Source of the DNA: Collinsella aerofaciens
GTDB taxonomy: Bacteria > Actinomycetota > Coriobacteriia > Coriobacteriales > Coriobacteriaceae
Direction: 5' to 3'
NCBI RefSeq assembly: GCF_015557435.1
Contig: NZ_JADNOH010000099.1
Coordinates: 1-64,000 of the forward strand
DNA: 64,000 bases
The notes beneath the pieces were generated by a model. It was not told the DNA's origin, ran no database searches, and worked only from the letters and a program-made list of their open reading frames with translations. Shown one piece after another: positions 43,052 through 51,169 of the stretch. Position 1 is the stretch's first letter. Each line of letters opens with the position of its first letter. Both the position numbers and the translations under genes were made by a program.

Positions 43052-44131
43052 CTAGATGCCCGCGAGCTTGCAGTAACGATCGACGTTGCTGGCAAACACC
43101 ATCTCCACGGCGCCCTTTTGCACGGGATCCGCAGGCGCTTTACCCCACAGCAGGTAATCCCCCAGCGTCTTGGCACCGCGATAGGCCAAACCGACCGGGT
43201 CCTTGTAGACGATATTGGTAAAGATGCCGTGGTGCAGGGCAAGCACGCTCTCGGGGAACAGGTCGTTGCCGATCACCATGACCTCCCCCGCCTTGCCGGC
43301 CGAAACGAGTGCATCGGCCACCAGCTCGGAGCCCACGGCGAACACGCTGCAGATCAGCTCGGGGGCATCCGGACCGTTAAGGCGGTTCTTGAGCTCGCGC
43401 TCGAGCTGCTTGACCTGGGCATGAGCGCCGGTAAGATCCTCGACCTGCCAGGGGACGTTGTGCTCGCGCAGGTAATTATGGAAGGCGCGGGCGGTTAGGT
43501 AGTGCGAATCGGTATAGGGGTCGCCCGCTAGCAGGAGCACACGGGCATCGGCGCCGGCGGCATGTACTAGGTTGGCCGCTTGCTCGGCCATCAGGCTGCC
43601 CGCCGTTGAATAATCGGCCAAGCTGGCGCCCAAGCGGTCGAGGTGTGGACGGTCGCCATCGACGAGCTCAATCGCCACGCCCGCCTCGGCAATTTGCTCC
43701 AGTAGATGGGTCGCACGGTCGTCACCCGGGACGTAGGCAAGCAAGCCGTCGATCTTCTCGCCCACTTGCAGGCGCTCATCGATTTGCTCGAGCGCATCGG
43801 CATAACCGCCCACGCCAAATTCAACGCGCTCAACGGTAATACCTTGATCGATGACCTCCTGCTCAAAGCGATTGCATCCTTCCCACAGGTAGCGATAGAA
43901 GTAAGCGCCCTCGCGCGATGCGCACGGCAGGCAAAACACCAGGTTGATATCCTTGCGACGCAGACTCGAAGCACTCGTGTTGCGGTGATAGCCCATCTCC
44001 TCGGCCTTATCGTTGACTTTGGCGCGGACGGACTCGCTCACACCGGCCTTACCCGTCAGGGCTTTGTGCACGGTATTGATGGAAACGCCGAGCTCGGCGG
44101 CTATATCCTTCATGGTTACGCGAGCGCTCAT
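43052..44131 (-). CDS. LacI family repressor, probable uronate/pectin regulator
   Basis: 359 residues. Helix-turn-helix VTMKDIAAELGVSINTVHKAL; the usual TVSRAL recognition helix is TVHKAL, so its operator should differ from the canonical one. The hinge is SSLRRK, followed by a sugar-binding domain. It lies just upstream of uxaCBA in the same direction, and the intergenic DNA contains the strongest TGAACGTTCA sites, so it is the favoured binder of that class. ATG at 44131 follows GGAG by seven bases. The inducer is unknown, probably a uronate. Confidence 0.83.
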   Translation of the reverse strand: MSARVTMKDIAAELGVSINTVHKALTGKAGVSESVRAKVNDKAEEMGYHRNTSASSLRRKDINLVFCLPCASREGAYFYRYLWEGCNRFEQEVIDQGITVERVEFGVGGYADALEQIDERLQVGEKIDGLLAYVPGDDRATHLLEQIAEAGVAIELVDGDRPHLDRLGASLADYSTAGSLMAEQAANLVHAAGADARVLLLAGDPYTDSHYLTARAFHNYLREHNVPWQVEDLTGAHAQVKQLERELKNRLNGPDAPELICSVFAVGSELVADALVSAGKAGEVMVIGNDLFPESVLALHHGIFTNIVYKDPVGLAYRGAKTLGDYLLWGKAPADPVQKGAVEMVFASNVDRYCKLAGI

Positions 44132-44228
44132 AGAGTTACTCCAGTATCGGTAGGCCGTTAATTAACAATACGGTTAACGATACCCCATAATCACCCGTTT
44201 ACTCTCCATGCCTGTCCCCAAATGCGAA

Positions 44229-44262
44229 AAACGCCCCGCGAACGGATGCTCGCGGGGCGTTT
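44229..44262 (-). terminator. Terminator of the Cys-rich protein gene
   Basis: AAACGCCCCGCGA pairs with TCGCGGGGCGTTT (13 bp perfect), followed on the minus strand by TTTCGC. Confidence 0.75.
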
Positions 44263-44276
44263 GAGCCTGGGTTTTA

Positions 44277-44477
44277 TTACTGAACGCCGCGACCCAGATC
44301 CTCGGCGATCTTGTCCACACCTTTAAGTGCAGCGCAAGTCTTTTTGTTGGAGCAATGCCCCGTGCAAGCGCCACCCTGGGCGCAGTCGGCGCAAGTGCCC
44401 TTACGGTAAATACGCACGCACACGGCGACAAACGCAACGCCGATCACAGCCAGAACAACAATATCGATAGGTGCCAT
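44277..44477 (-). CDS. FeoB-associated Cys-rich membrane protein
   Basis: 66 residues. One N-terminal membrane helix (IDIVVLAVIGVAFVAVCV) is followed by a Cys-rich segment CADCAQGGACTGHCSNKKTC. Small proteins of this plan are commonly found after feoB and are thought to assist ferrous iron uptake, a role like FeoC; the mechanism is not established. ATG at 44477 follows AAAGGAGG. It is 315 bases after feoB, across repeats and a terminator, so it may have its own promoter. Confidence 0.8.
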   Translation of the reverse strand: MAPIDIVVLAVIGVAFVAVCVRIYRKGTCADCAQGGACTGHCSNKKTCAALKGVDKIAEDLGRGVQ

Positions 44478-44590
44478 AGCAAGCCTCCTTTAGTTAACCA
44501 TCACTTACTTTACACCATCCCCCACCTGCCAAAAAGGGACAGGTTTATTTTGGTCGGTTTTATCTGCGGAAACGCCACATCTCCCCCATC

Positions 44591-44667
44591 AACTAAGTTG
44601 CGGTGAGATAGTTCCTGGATTCGCCATCCACGCCCTCAAACAGGAACTATTCCACCGCAACTTAGTT
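44591..44667. repeat. GCGGTGAAATA palindromic repeat, copy 6
   Basis: AACTAAGTTGCGGTGAGATA and the following GTTCCTG (44591-44617) pair with 44641-44667 over 27 bp with one mismatch. The longest arms of the family. Confidence 0.7.
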
Positions 44668-44732
44668 GGTGCAATGGGGTCAGGTTTCTTTACACCAACC
44701 TGGTGCAGACTAACCTGACCCCCTTGCACCAA
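44666..44732. repeat. GGTGCAA-GGGGTCAGG repeat, copy 3
   Basis: TTGGTGCAATGGGGTCAGGT pairs with a downstream copy ending ACCTGACCCCCTTGCACCAA. It abuts the previous repeat and the feoB terminator. The region 44478-44792 holds no gene. Confidence 0.65.
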
Positions 44733-44763
44733 AAAGCCCGGGTATCGCGGGGATACCCGGGCT
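44731..44763 (-). terminator. Terminator of feoB
   Basis: AGCCCGGGTATC pairs with GATACCCGGGCT (12 bp), followed on the minus strand by TTTTT. Confidence 0.88.
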
Positions 44764-44792
44764 CGTGGAAAGGGGCTTATTCCCAGTTGGAC

Positions 44793-47120
44793 TTAGGCGG
44801 AAACAGCGGCGGAGGCGGTGTTAGTCTCGTCCTCGTCGGTCCAAGCGTGCTTGGGCATGGGACGGAAGATCTGGAAGAGCATCGCAACCAGCAGCACGAT
44901 GGCCACAACCGTCCAGATACCAAACTGCCCAAGGACAAGCAGGTTATAGAACTGGTTGATGAACAGGCCGATGACCCAAGCGAAAGCGCACTCGTAGCCG
45001 ATGGCAATAGCGGTCCACTTGCCGGAGTCCATCTGGTTGCGGATGGTGCCAATGGCGGCAAAGCACGGAGCGCACAGCAGGTTGAACGCGCCAAAGGCAA
45101 CGCAAGCGCCCATGGTGGGGAACATGCCGGCAAACGCGGTCCACAGGCTCGGGTCGGTCTCGCCCGCGTCGGCGACGGACAGCAGCGAGCCGGCGGTGGC
45201 GACGACGTTCTCCTTGGCGACGAGGCCAGAGACGGTCAGTGCGGTTGCCTGCCAGGTGCTAAAGCCGAGCGGGGCGAAGATCCAAGCGACCAGGTTGCCC
45301 AGCATGGCGAGCACGGAGTAGTCCATGAACTCCTCGGGGATGCCGTCCATCGCAGGCAGGAAGCCAAAGGAGCCGTTGTAGCTACCAAAGTTGGAGAGGA
45401 ACCAAACCACGACGGTGGACGCGAAGATGACCGTGCCGGCCTTCTTGATAAAGGCCCAGCAGCGCTCCCACACGTGCAGCGCCCAAGAGCGGATCGCCGG
45501 GAAGTGGTAGGCAGGAAGCTCCATAACGAACGGCGTCGGGCGGCCGGCGAAGAGCTTCGTCTTCTTGAGCATGAGGCCCGAGGCGATGACGGCAAAGACG
45601 CCCAGGAAGTAGAAGAGCGGGCTGATCCACGCCGCGGTGGTGGAAGAATCGCCGATGATGGAACCCATGAGCAGGGCGATGATCGGCAGCTTGGCGCCAC
45701 AGGGAATGAACGTGGTGGTCATGACCGTCATACGGCGGTCCTTCTCGTTCTCGATGGTCTTGGTGGCCATGACGCCGGGGACGCCGCAGCCCGAGGACAC
45801 GAGCATGGGGATGAAGGACTTACCGGACAGGCCAAAGCGGCGGAACACGCGGTCCATGATGAAGGCGACGCGGGCCATGTAGCCGCAGTCCTCCAAGAAA
45901 GACAGCATCACGAACAGCAGGAACATCTGCGGCACAAAGCCAAAGATGGCACCCAGGCCGCCAACGATACCGTCGCAGACCAGTGAATCGACCAGGCCAC
46001 CGTCCTCGGTGCCGCCCGCCACAAGGGCGTCGTGCACCACGGTGGTGATACCCGGGACATAGGGGCCGTACTGTGCCGGGTCGACCGAGTCGGCATTGTC
46101 GCCCGCAGCCTCGACGGCCGCGTCGTAGGCGTCGCGGCCCTGACCGAGCACGTACCAACCGTCGGTGCCGAAGAGCTGGTCGTTGGTGAAGTCGGTCACC
46201 GTGCCGCCCAAGGTAGAAACGGCGATGTAGTACACGCAGAACATGATGACCACAAAGATCGGCAGGCCCAGGATACGGTTGGTAACCACGCGGTCGATCT
46301 TCTCGGAGGTGCTCATCTTTGCCGGAGCCTTGGCGAGGCACTCGTCAATGATGTGGGCAATCACGCCGTAACGCTCGCCGGTGATGATGGACTCGGCATC
46401 GTCGTCGCAGTCCTGCTCGCACTGGGCGACCAGCTGCTCCACGCGAGCGGCCTTCTCCTTAGTGAGGTTGATGAGCTTGCAGGCGTCCGCGTCGCGCTCA
46501 AACAGTTTGACCGCGTAGTAGCGACGCTTGTTGGCGGGAACGCTCGCCGGCAGGTTGTTCTCGATGTGGTCCAGAACGTCCTCGATGGAGGAATCGAACT
46601 TGTGCTCCGGCACCTGGCCCTTAGAAGCAGCGGACTTCTTGACCTGCTCGAAGAGCTCCTTGATGCCCTTGTTCTTAAGAGCCGAGATCATCATGACCGG
46701 ACAACCGAGCTTCTTGGAGAGCTTGTCTGTGTCGATCTTATCGCCGTTCTTCTCGACCAGGTCGGCCATGTTGAGGGCAACGACCACGGGCAGGCCGGTC
46801 TCGATAACCTGAAGCGCCAGGTACAGGTTGCGCTCGAGGTTGGTGGCGTCGACCACCTGGACGACAACATCGGGCTCGCCGCTCATGAGGTAATCGCGCG
46901 AGCATTGCTCCTCGGGGCTGTAGGGGGAAAGCGAGTAGATGCCAGGGAGGTCCGTGATGGTAACGTTCTTGTCGCTTAGGAGCTTGGCTTCCTTTTTCTC
47001 AACCGTGACGCCGGGCCAGTTGCCAACGTAGCCGTTGGCGCCGGTGATCAGGTTGAAAAGCGTGGTCTTGCCGCAGTTGGGGTTACCCGCCAGCGCGACA
47101 TGGATCTGAGAATCCGCCAT
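44793..47120 (-). CDS. feoB: Ferrous iron transporter FeoB
   Basis: 775 residues. The N-terminal G domain has G1 GNPNCGKTT, switch GVTVEKKEA, G3 DLPGIYSL and G4 NMAD. A helical spacer follows, then the membrane domain with two Gate motifs (LEDCGYMARVAFIMDR and GCGVPGVMATKTIE; later GAKLPI). It imports Fe2+ across the cytoplasmic membrane driven by or gated by GTP. ATG at 47120. A dyad resembling a metal-repressor site lies 76 bases upstream. Confidence 0.96.
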   Translation of the reverse strand: MADSQIHVALAGNPNCGKTTLFNLITGANGYVGNWPGVTVEKKEAKLLSDKNVTITDLPGIYSLSPYSPEEQCSRDYLMSGEPDVVVQVVDATNLERNLYLALQVIETGLPVVVALNMADLVEKNGDKIDTDKLSKKLGCPVMMISALKNKGIKELFEQVKKSAASKGQVPEHKFDSSIEDVLDHIENNLPASVPANKRRYYAVKLFERDADACKLINLTKEKAARVEQLVAQCEQDCDDDAESIITGERYGVIAHIIDECLAKAPAKMSTSEKIDRVVTNRILGLPIFVVIMFCVYYIAVSTLGGTVTDFTNDQLFGTDGWYVLGQGRDAYDAAVEAAGDNADSVDPAQYGPYVPGITTVVHDALVAGGTEDGGLVDSLVCDGIVGGLGAIFGFVPQMFLLFVMLSFLEDCGYMARVAFIMDRVFRRFGLSGKSFIPMLVSSGCGVPGVMATKTIENEKDRRMTVMTTTFIPCGAKLPIIALLMGSIIGDSSTTAAWISPLFYFLGVFAVIASGLMLKKTKLFAGRPTPFVMELPAYHFPAIRSWALHVWERCWAFIKKAGTVIFASTVVVWFLSNFGSYNGSFGFLPAMDGIPEEFMDYSVLAMLGNLVAWIFAPLGFSTWQATALTVSGLVAKENVVATAGSLLSVADAGETDPSLWTAFAGMFPTMGACVAFGAFNLLCAPCFAAIGTIRNQMDSGKWTAIAIGYECAFAWVIGLFINQFYNLLVLGQFGIWTVVAIVLLVAMLFQIFRPMPKHAWTDEDETNTASAAVSA

Positions 47121-47195
47121 TCAATCCTTCTTCCTTGTGTGCCTGCACTGCTTTCTCCGCGCAGGCTGGATAATGTGCTTCAAAGATGCTGCATT

Positions 47196-47215
47196 AAGTT
47201 AGAAAAACCTAACTT
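47196..47215. promoter_or_regulatory. Iron-repressor-like dyad before feoB
   Basis: AAGTTAG and CTAACTT are perfect 7-bp arms around AAAAAC. Sites with TTAG/CTAA halves are typical of DtxR/IdeR/SirR-type metalloregulators, but the spacing is not canonical. Confidence 0.4.
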
Positions 47216-47243
47216 TATCTGCAGAAATATACGTCGCAAGCCC

Positions 47244-47465
47244 TTACTGGACCTCGACGACGGCCGCCTCCTCCTTGCGGATGGAAAGCTCGTAGCCGCG
47301 CACGTTGATCTCGACCGGATCACCGAGCGGCGCGACCTTCACGACCTTGAACGAAGTGCCCTTGATGAGCCCCAGGTCCATAAGGTGGCGGCGAAGCGCA
47401 CCCTCACCGTGAAGCTTGACGATGGTGGAGCTCTCGCCCACCTTAACGTCACCCAACGTCTTCAT
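47244..47465 (-). CDS. FeoA family protein (copy nearest feoB)
   Basis: 73 residues with the FeoA SH3-like fold pattern: VGESSTIVKL, RRHLMDLGLIKGTSFKVVKVAPLGDP, and the closing VRGYELSIRKEEAAVVEV. FeoA binds FeoB and modulates uptake. ATG at 47465 follows AAGGGGG. It lies between a second feoA and feoB in one direction, consistent with a feoA-feoA-feoB operon. Confidence 0.9.
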   Translation of the reverse strand: MKTLGDVKVGESSTIVKLHGEGALRRHLMDLGLIKGTSFKVVKVAPLGDPVEINVRGYELSIRKEEAAVVEVQ

Positions 47466-47505
47466 TTACTTGTCCCCCTTTCAGTGCGTACAGAAATGCC
47501 GTCGA

Positions 47506-47748
47506 CTAACCGACAGTCATGATGTGCATGGCAACCTTGGAATCGATGCCAAAGCGTGCGCCCAGCACCGTGACGATGATATTGGCGCCACTCGAGCTCA
47601 CCACGTGGATTTCGTTGCCCTCGACAAAGCCGAGGTCCTTGAGGTGGTGCTTCATGTCCTCATTGCCCTTTACACGAGACACGCGCACGGTTTCGCCCGC
47701 CTTTACCATCGAAAGCGGCATAGCCGGCATCTGCGGTCCGCAAGACAT
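47506..47748 (-). CDS. FeoA family protein (distal copy)
   Basis: 80 residues. A short N-terminal extension (MSCGPQMPAMPLSM) precedes a FeoA domain with KAGETVRVSRVKG, LKDLGFVEGNEIHVVSSSG and GARFGIDSKVAMHIMTV. It is divergent from the other copy, so the two probably have distinct roles rather than being a recent duplication. ATG at 47748 follows AGGAGCTC. First gene of the feo unit. Confidence 0.88.
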   Translation of the reverse strand: MSCGPQMPAMPLSMVKAGETVRVSRVKGNEDMKHHLKDLGFVEGNEIHVVSSSGANIIVTVLGARFGIDSKVAMHIMTVG

Positions 47749-47791
47749 GAGTGAGCTCCTAACATCGGTTCGTCCTCAATATCGACATGGC

Positions 47792-47845
47792 AAAAGTTAG
47801 CCACGTCTATGTTCCCTTTAGTAAACTAGCACGTGGTTAACTTTT
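47792..47845. promoter_or_regulatory. Inverted repeat upstream of the feo operon
   Basis: AAAAGTTAGCCACGT (47792-47806) and ACGTGGTTAACTTTT (47831-47845) match as a 15-bp inverted repeat with one G-T. The AAGTTAG half-site recurs at 47196, which suggests a shared iron-responsive repressor. Confidence 0.45.
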
Positions 47846-47894
47846 TTGGAAGGGTCCCGATTCAGTTTTCGAAAAAGTTTCCTATACGAAACAA

Positions 47895-47980
47895 AAGAGG
47901 CACCGCAAAGACCATCTCTTTGCGGTGCCTTGTCATACCAATTTATGCAACAAAGGGGCCTGTCCCCTTGTCACATTGTT
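47895..47980 (-). terminator. Terminator region of the HPr gene
   Basis: AGGCACCGCAAAGA (47898-47911) pairs with TCTTTGCGGTGCCT (47917-47930), followed on the minus strand by TTTTG. A second small hairpin (ACAAAGGGG with CCCCTTGT, about 47949-47970) lies nearer the stop. Confidence 0.75.
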
Positions 47981-47984
47981 GAGG

Positions 47985-48233
47985 TTAGAGCGAGAGGTTT
48001 CTGATCGATGTGACGCAGGAGGCCTCATCCACGCCCGAAACGCGGAACACGATGTCTTCGCCACATTCGCCGTAGAGAGCCATGAGCCCCATCACATCGC
48101 GGCCGTCGGTATGGCGATCGCCGATGCTGACCGATACGTCGCTACGATGCTTGGCAATAATGTCATAGAGCAGCGCAACCGGGCGGGCATGCAATCCCAA
48201 CGGATCTTTAATCGTCTTTGTAAACTCGACCAT
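47985..48233 (-). CDS. HPr family phosphocarrier protein with Asp at position 46
   Basis: 82 residues. The active-site His15 is present in DPLGLHARPVA, and the second half has the MGLMAL core, so the HPr fold and phosphotransfer His are intact. The regulatory Ser46 of Gram-positive HPr is Asp here (TDGRDVMGLMAL). Serine kinase HprK could not modify it, and Asp mimics phosphoserine. It may act in the sugar phosphotransferase system or purely in regulation. ATG at 48233 follows GGGAGGGG. It is downstream of aspS across a terminator. Confidence 0.85.
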   Translation of the reverse strand: MVEFTKTIKDPLGLHARPVALLYDIIAKHRSDVSVSIGDRHTDGRDVMGLMALYGECGEDIVFRVSGVDEASCVTSIRNLSL

Positions 48234-48317
48234 GTCCCCTCCCGCGGCATCGCACATTCGGCCGGCAAACCCAGCCACGTGGTAGTTATTGTACGTTACC
48301 GGCGCACCCCCGTCCCA

Positions 48318-48353
48318 CAAAAAACGAGGGAAGGCACACGTCCTTCCCTCGTT
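48318..48353 (-). terminator. Terminator of aspS
   Basis: AACGAGGGAAGG pairs with CCTTCCCTCGTT (12 bp), followed on the minus strand by TTTTTT. Confidence 0.88.
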
Positions 48354-48376
48354 ACAGGCAATAGGTAGCCGCTTGC

Positions 48377-50164
48377 CTACATCAAGCGCAGGCTGACGTC
48401 CTTGAGCTGGGCGCCGGAAACGGCACTCGGGGCGCCCGACATGAGGTCGGAGCCGCTGGCCGTCTTGGGGAACGCCATGACGTCGCGGATGGAGTCGGAG
48501 CCGGTGAGCAGCATGCACACGCGGTCCAGGCCCAGGGCGAAGCCGCCCATCGGGGGCGCACCAAACTTGAGAGCCTCCATGAGGAAGCCGAACTGCGACT
48601 CGGCGCGCTCCTCGGTAAAGCCCAGGAGCTTGAGCATGGACATCTGCATTTCGGCGTTGTGGATACGCATACCGCCGCCGCCGGCCTCAAAGCCGTCCAT
48701 GACAAAGTCGTAGGTGCAGGAACCGGCTGCCAGCGGGTCGGCCTCGATCTTGGCGATGTCGGTCTCGGTCGGCAGAGTGAACGGCTGGTGCTCGGCTGCA
48801 TAGGCCTTGCGGTCCTCGTCCCAGTGGAACAGCGGGAAGTTGACAACCCACAGGAAGTCGTGGCCCTCGCGCTTGATCTCGAGTGTGTTGGCCATGTGAG
48901 AACGCATGCCACCCAGGATCTCGTCAGAGAGCAGGCGCGGGCCGGCGGCGAACATCACAAGATCGCCGGGCTCGACGTCCATGCGCTCGCGCAGGGCAGC
49001 CATCTCCTCGTCCGAGAAGAACTTGACGATGGGGCTGTTGATGGAGCCGTCCTCGCGGAAAGCGATCCAGGCCAGACCCTTGGCGCCAAACGTGGAGGCC
49101 ACGCCGGCGAGCTTATCGATCTTGGCACGTGCCCAAGCACCGGCGCCCTTGGCGTTGATAGCCTTGACGACAGAGCCCTCCTCGTTTGCGGCGGTCGCAA
49201 AGACCTTGAACTTGGAGTTGGCAAAGATGTCGGTCAGGTCGACCAGGTGCATACCGTAGCGGGTATCGGGCTTGTCGGAGCCATAGGTATCCATGGCCTC
49301 CCAGTAGTTCATGCGACGCAGCGGCGTGGGCATCTCAACACCCATGCGACCGAAGGCATCGGACAGGACCTCTTCGAGCGCGCTCATGACATCGTTCTGG
49401 TCCACGAAGGACATCTCGATATCGACCTGGGTGAACTCGGGCTGACGGTCGGCACGCAGGTCCTCGTCGCGGAAGCACTTGGCAACCTGGTAGTAGCGCT
49501 CAACACCACCGACCATGAGCAGCTGCTTCAGGAGCTGCGGGGACTGCGGCAGGGCGTAGAAGTTGCCCGGCTGAATACGGCTGGGAACGATGAAGTCGCG
49601 GGCGCCCTCGGGCGTGGACTTGAACAGGGAGGGCGTCTCGACCTCCATGAACTCACGGTTGTGCAGCGCCTCGCGAATGGCAAAGGTAAAGTCGGAGCGC
49701 AGCTTGAGGTTAGCCATCATCTCGGGACGGCGGAGGTCCAGATAGCGATAGCGCAGACGGGTGTCCTCGCTGGTCTCGATGCCGTCCTCGATCTGGAACG
49801 GCGGAGTGACGGACGTGTTGAGCACCTCGGCATGGTCGGTCAGGACCTCGATCTCGCCGGTCGCGAGCTTGGTGTTGGTGGTCTCCTCGCCACGAGCGCG
49901 CACGACGCCGTGGATCTTGATGGGCCACTCGGGACGCATGGTCTCGGCGATCTTAAAGGCGTCGCCGTCGGAGTGCTCGGGGTCGAAGGTGAGCTGCGTG
50001 ATGCCCTCGCGGTCGCGAAGGTCGCAGAAGATAAGGCCGCCGTGGTCACGGCGACGGCTCACCCAACCGGTGAGGGTGACCTCTTCGCCCACGTTCTCGA
50101 AGCGAAGCTCGCCGCAGGTACGGGTGTGCATGGAATGCTCATCGATGGGACGGGTCTGGCTCAT
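48377..50164 (-). CDS. aspS: Aspartyl-tRNA synthetase
   Basis: 595 residues, bacterial type. An N-terminal OB-fold anticodon domain (VTLTGWVSRRRDHGGLIFCDLRD, in two pieces) is followed by the class II core with motif 2 CFRDEDLRADRQPEFTQ, the GAD insertion domain and motif 3 GGFALGLDRV. It charges tRNA-Asp; whether it also mischarges tRNA-Asn cannot be decided here. ATG at 50164 is nine bases after GGAGG; a later ATG at 50131 is less well placed. Confidence 0.97.
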   Translation of the reverse strand: MSQTRPIDEHSMHTRTCGELRFENVGEEVTLTGWVSRRRDHGGLIFCDLRDREGITQLTFDPEHSDGDAFKIAETMRPEWPIKIHGVVRARGEETTNTKLATGEIEVLTDHAEVLNTSVTPPFQIEDGIETSEDTRLRYRYLDLRRPEMMANLKLRSDFTFAIREALHNREFMEVETPSLFKSTPEGARDFIVPSRIQPGNFYALPQSPQLLKQLLMVGGVERYYQVAKCFRDEDLRADRQPEFTQVDIEMSFVDQNDVMSALEEVLSDAFGRMGVEMPTPLRRMNYWEAMDTYGSDKPDTRYGMHLVDLTDIFANSKFKVFATAANEEGSVVKAINAKGAGAWARAKIDKLAGVASTFGAKGLAWIAFREDGSINSPIVKFFSDEEMAALRERMDVEPGDLVMFAAGPRLLSDEILGGMRSHMANTLEIKREGHDFLWVVNFPLFHWDEDRKAYAAEHQPFTLPTETDIAKIEADPLAAGSCTYDFVMDGFEAGGGGMRIHNAEMQMSMLKLLGFTEERAESQFGFLMEALKFGAPPMGGFALGLDRVCMLLTGSDSIRDVMAFPKTASGSDLMSGAPSAVSGAQLKDVSLRLM

Positions 50165-50420
50165 ACCAGTGATCCTCCTTTATGGATCTGTGCCGCCCCG
50201 TGTCGTTCCGGGCGGCGTCGTACAGATTTGCCCAGCCTGCGTAAACCGCGCAGCCGGACATGGCGTTCTATCTTATCGCACCCGCGTCGATGTGCCGCGG
50301 AAAAGTAGCTCATGCCCAAAGACTTGACGGAGACGAAACAATTGACGCGGCCTGGCCGTCGCCAAGGCACGCCGCGTGCGACAATGTGCCCCAATACAAC
50401 TGCACTCGGAAAGGCCCGTC

Positions 50421-51056
50421 ATGACCGCACGCCTCATCGTTATGGATATCGACTCCACGCTCATCAACCAGGAAGTCATCGACCTGTTGGGCGAGGAGGC
50501 CGGCGTGGGTGAGCAAGTTGCACAGATCACCGAACGCGCCATGCGCGGCGAGCTTGACTTTAAGCAGGCGCTCGAGGAGCGCGTGGGGCTGCTTGCCGGC
50601 TTGGACGAGAGCGTGTTCGAGCGCACCTTTGCGCGCGTGACGTTTACCCCCGGCGCGCTGGAGCTTGTGCGCTCGGCGCACAGCAAGGGCTGGAAGGTCG
50701 GCGTGGTAAGCGGCGGCTTCCACGAGGTCGCCGATAAGATTGTGTCCGCTGCAGGCATCGATTTTTGCCTGGCCAACCGCCTGGAAGTCGTGGACGGCAA
50801 GCTCACCGGCAAGCTGGCGGCAGACATTGTGACCAAGGAATCCAAACTTATCCAGCTGCTGGACTGGGCAGTTGAGTGCGGCGTCGACATGGCCAACACG
50901 GTCGCTATTGGCGACGGGGCAAACGACATCCCCATGATCCAGGCCGCAGGCACGGGCATCGCATTTTGCGCCAAGCCCAAGACGCGCGAGGCGGCCCCGT
51001 TTGCCATCGACGAGCGCAACCTGATGCTCGCCATGGACATCATCCTGCGTGACTAG
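50421..51056 (+). CDS. SerB-like HAD phosphatase
   Basis: 211 residues. HAD motif I MDIDSTLINQEVIDLL, motif II VVSGGFHEVADKI, motif III with the Lys in TKESKL, and motif IV GDGANDIPMI match phosphoserine phosphatase. The N-terminal ACT-like domain of E. coli SerB is absent, as in many bacteria. It would make serine from phosphoserine, though related HAD enzymes have other substrates. ATG at 50421 follows GGAAAGG. It is divergent from aspS and 113 bases before larB, from which a separate operator divides it. Confidence 0.85.
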   Translation: MTARLIVMDIDSTLINQEVIDLLGEEAGVGEQVAQITERAMRGELDFKQALEERVGLLAGLDESVFERTFARVTFTPGALELVRSAHSKGWKVGVVSGGFHEVADKIVSAAGIDFCLANRLEVVDGKLTGKLAADIVTKESKLIQLLDWAVECGVDMANTVAIGDGANDIPMIQAAGTGIAFCAKPKTREAAPFAIDERNLMLAMDIILRD

Positions 51057-51091
51057 CCGATCCATCTAAAAACAGAATCAGTCTGTCCTAT

Positions 51092-51127
51092 AGTTTCCGA
51101 ACAATTTTGTCTTAGTGTTCGGAAACT
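51092..51127. promoter_or_regulatory. Operator-like inverted repeat before larB
   Basis: AGTTTCCGAACA and TGTTCGGAAACT are perfect 12-bp arms 12 bases apart, 42 bases before the larB start. A TAGACT -10-like hexamer lies downstream. The TetR gene at the end of the larB-larC unit could bind it. Confidence 0.6.
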
Positions 51128-51169
51128 TGCCCTTGAGTGCTAGACTTTGCACCGTCGAAGGGAACATAT

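Noticed and set aside
42763-43221. 152-codon plus-strand open frame in the uxaC-lacI region
   Set aside because: It runs through a palindromic repeat and into the antisense of the LacI gene, with no ribosome site or domain.
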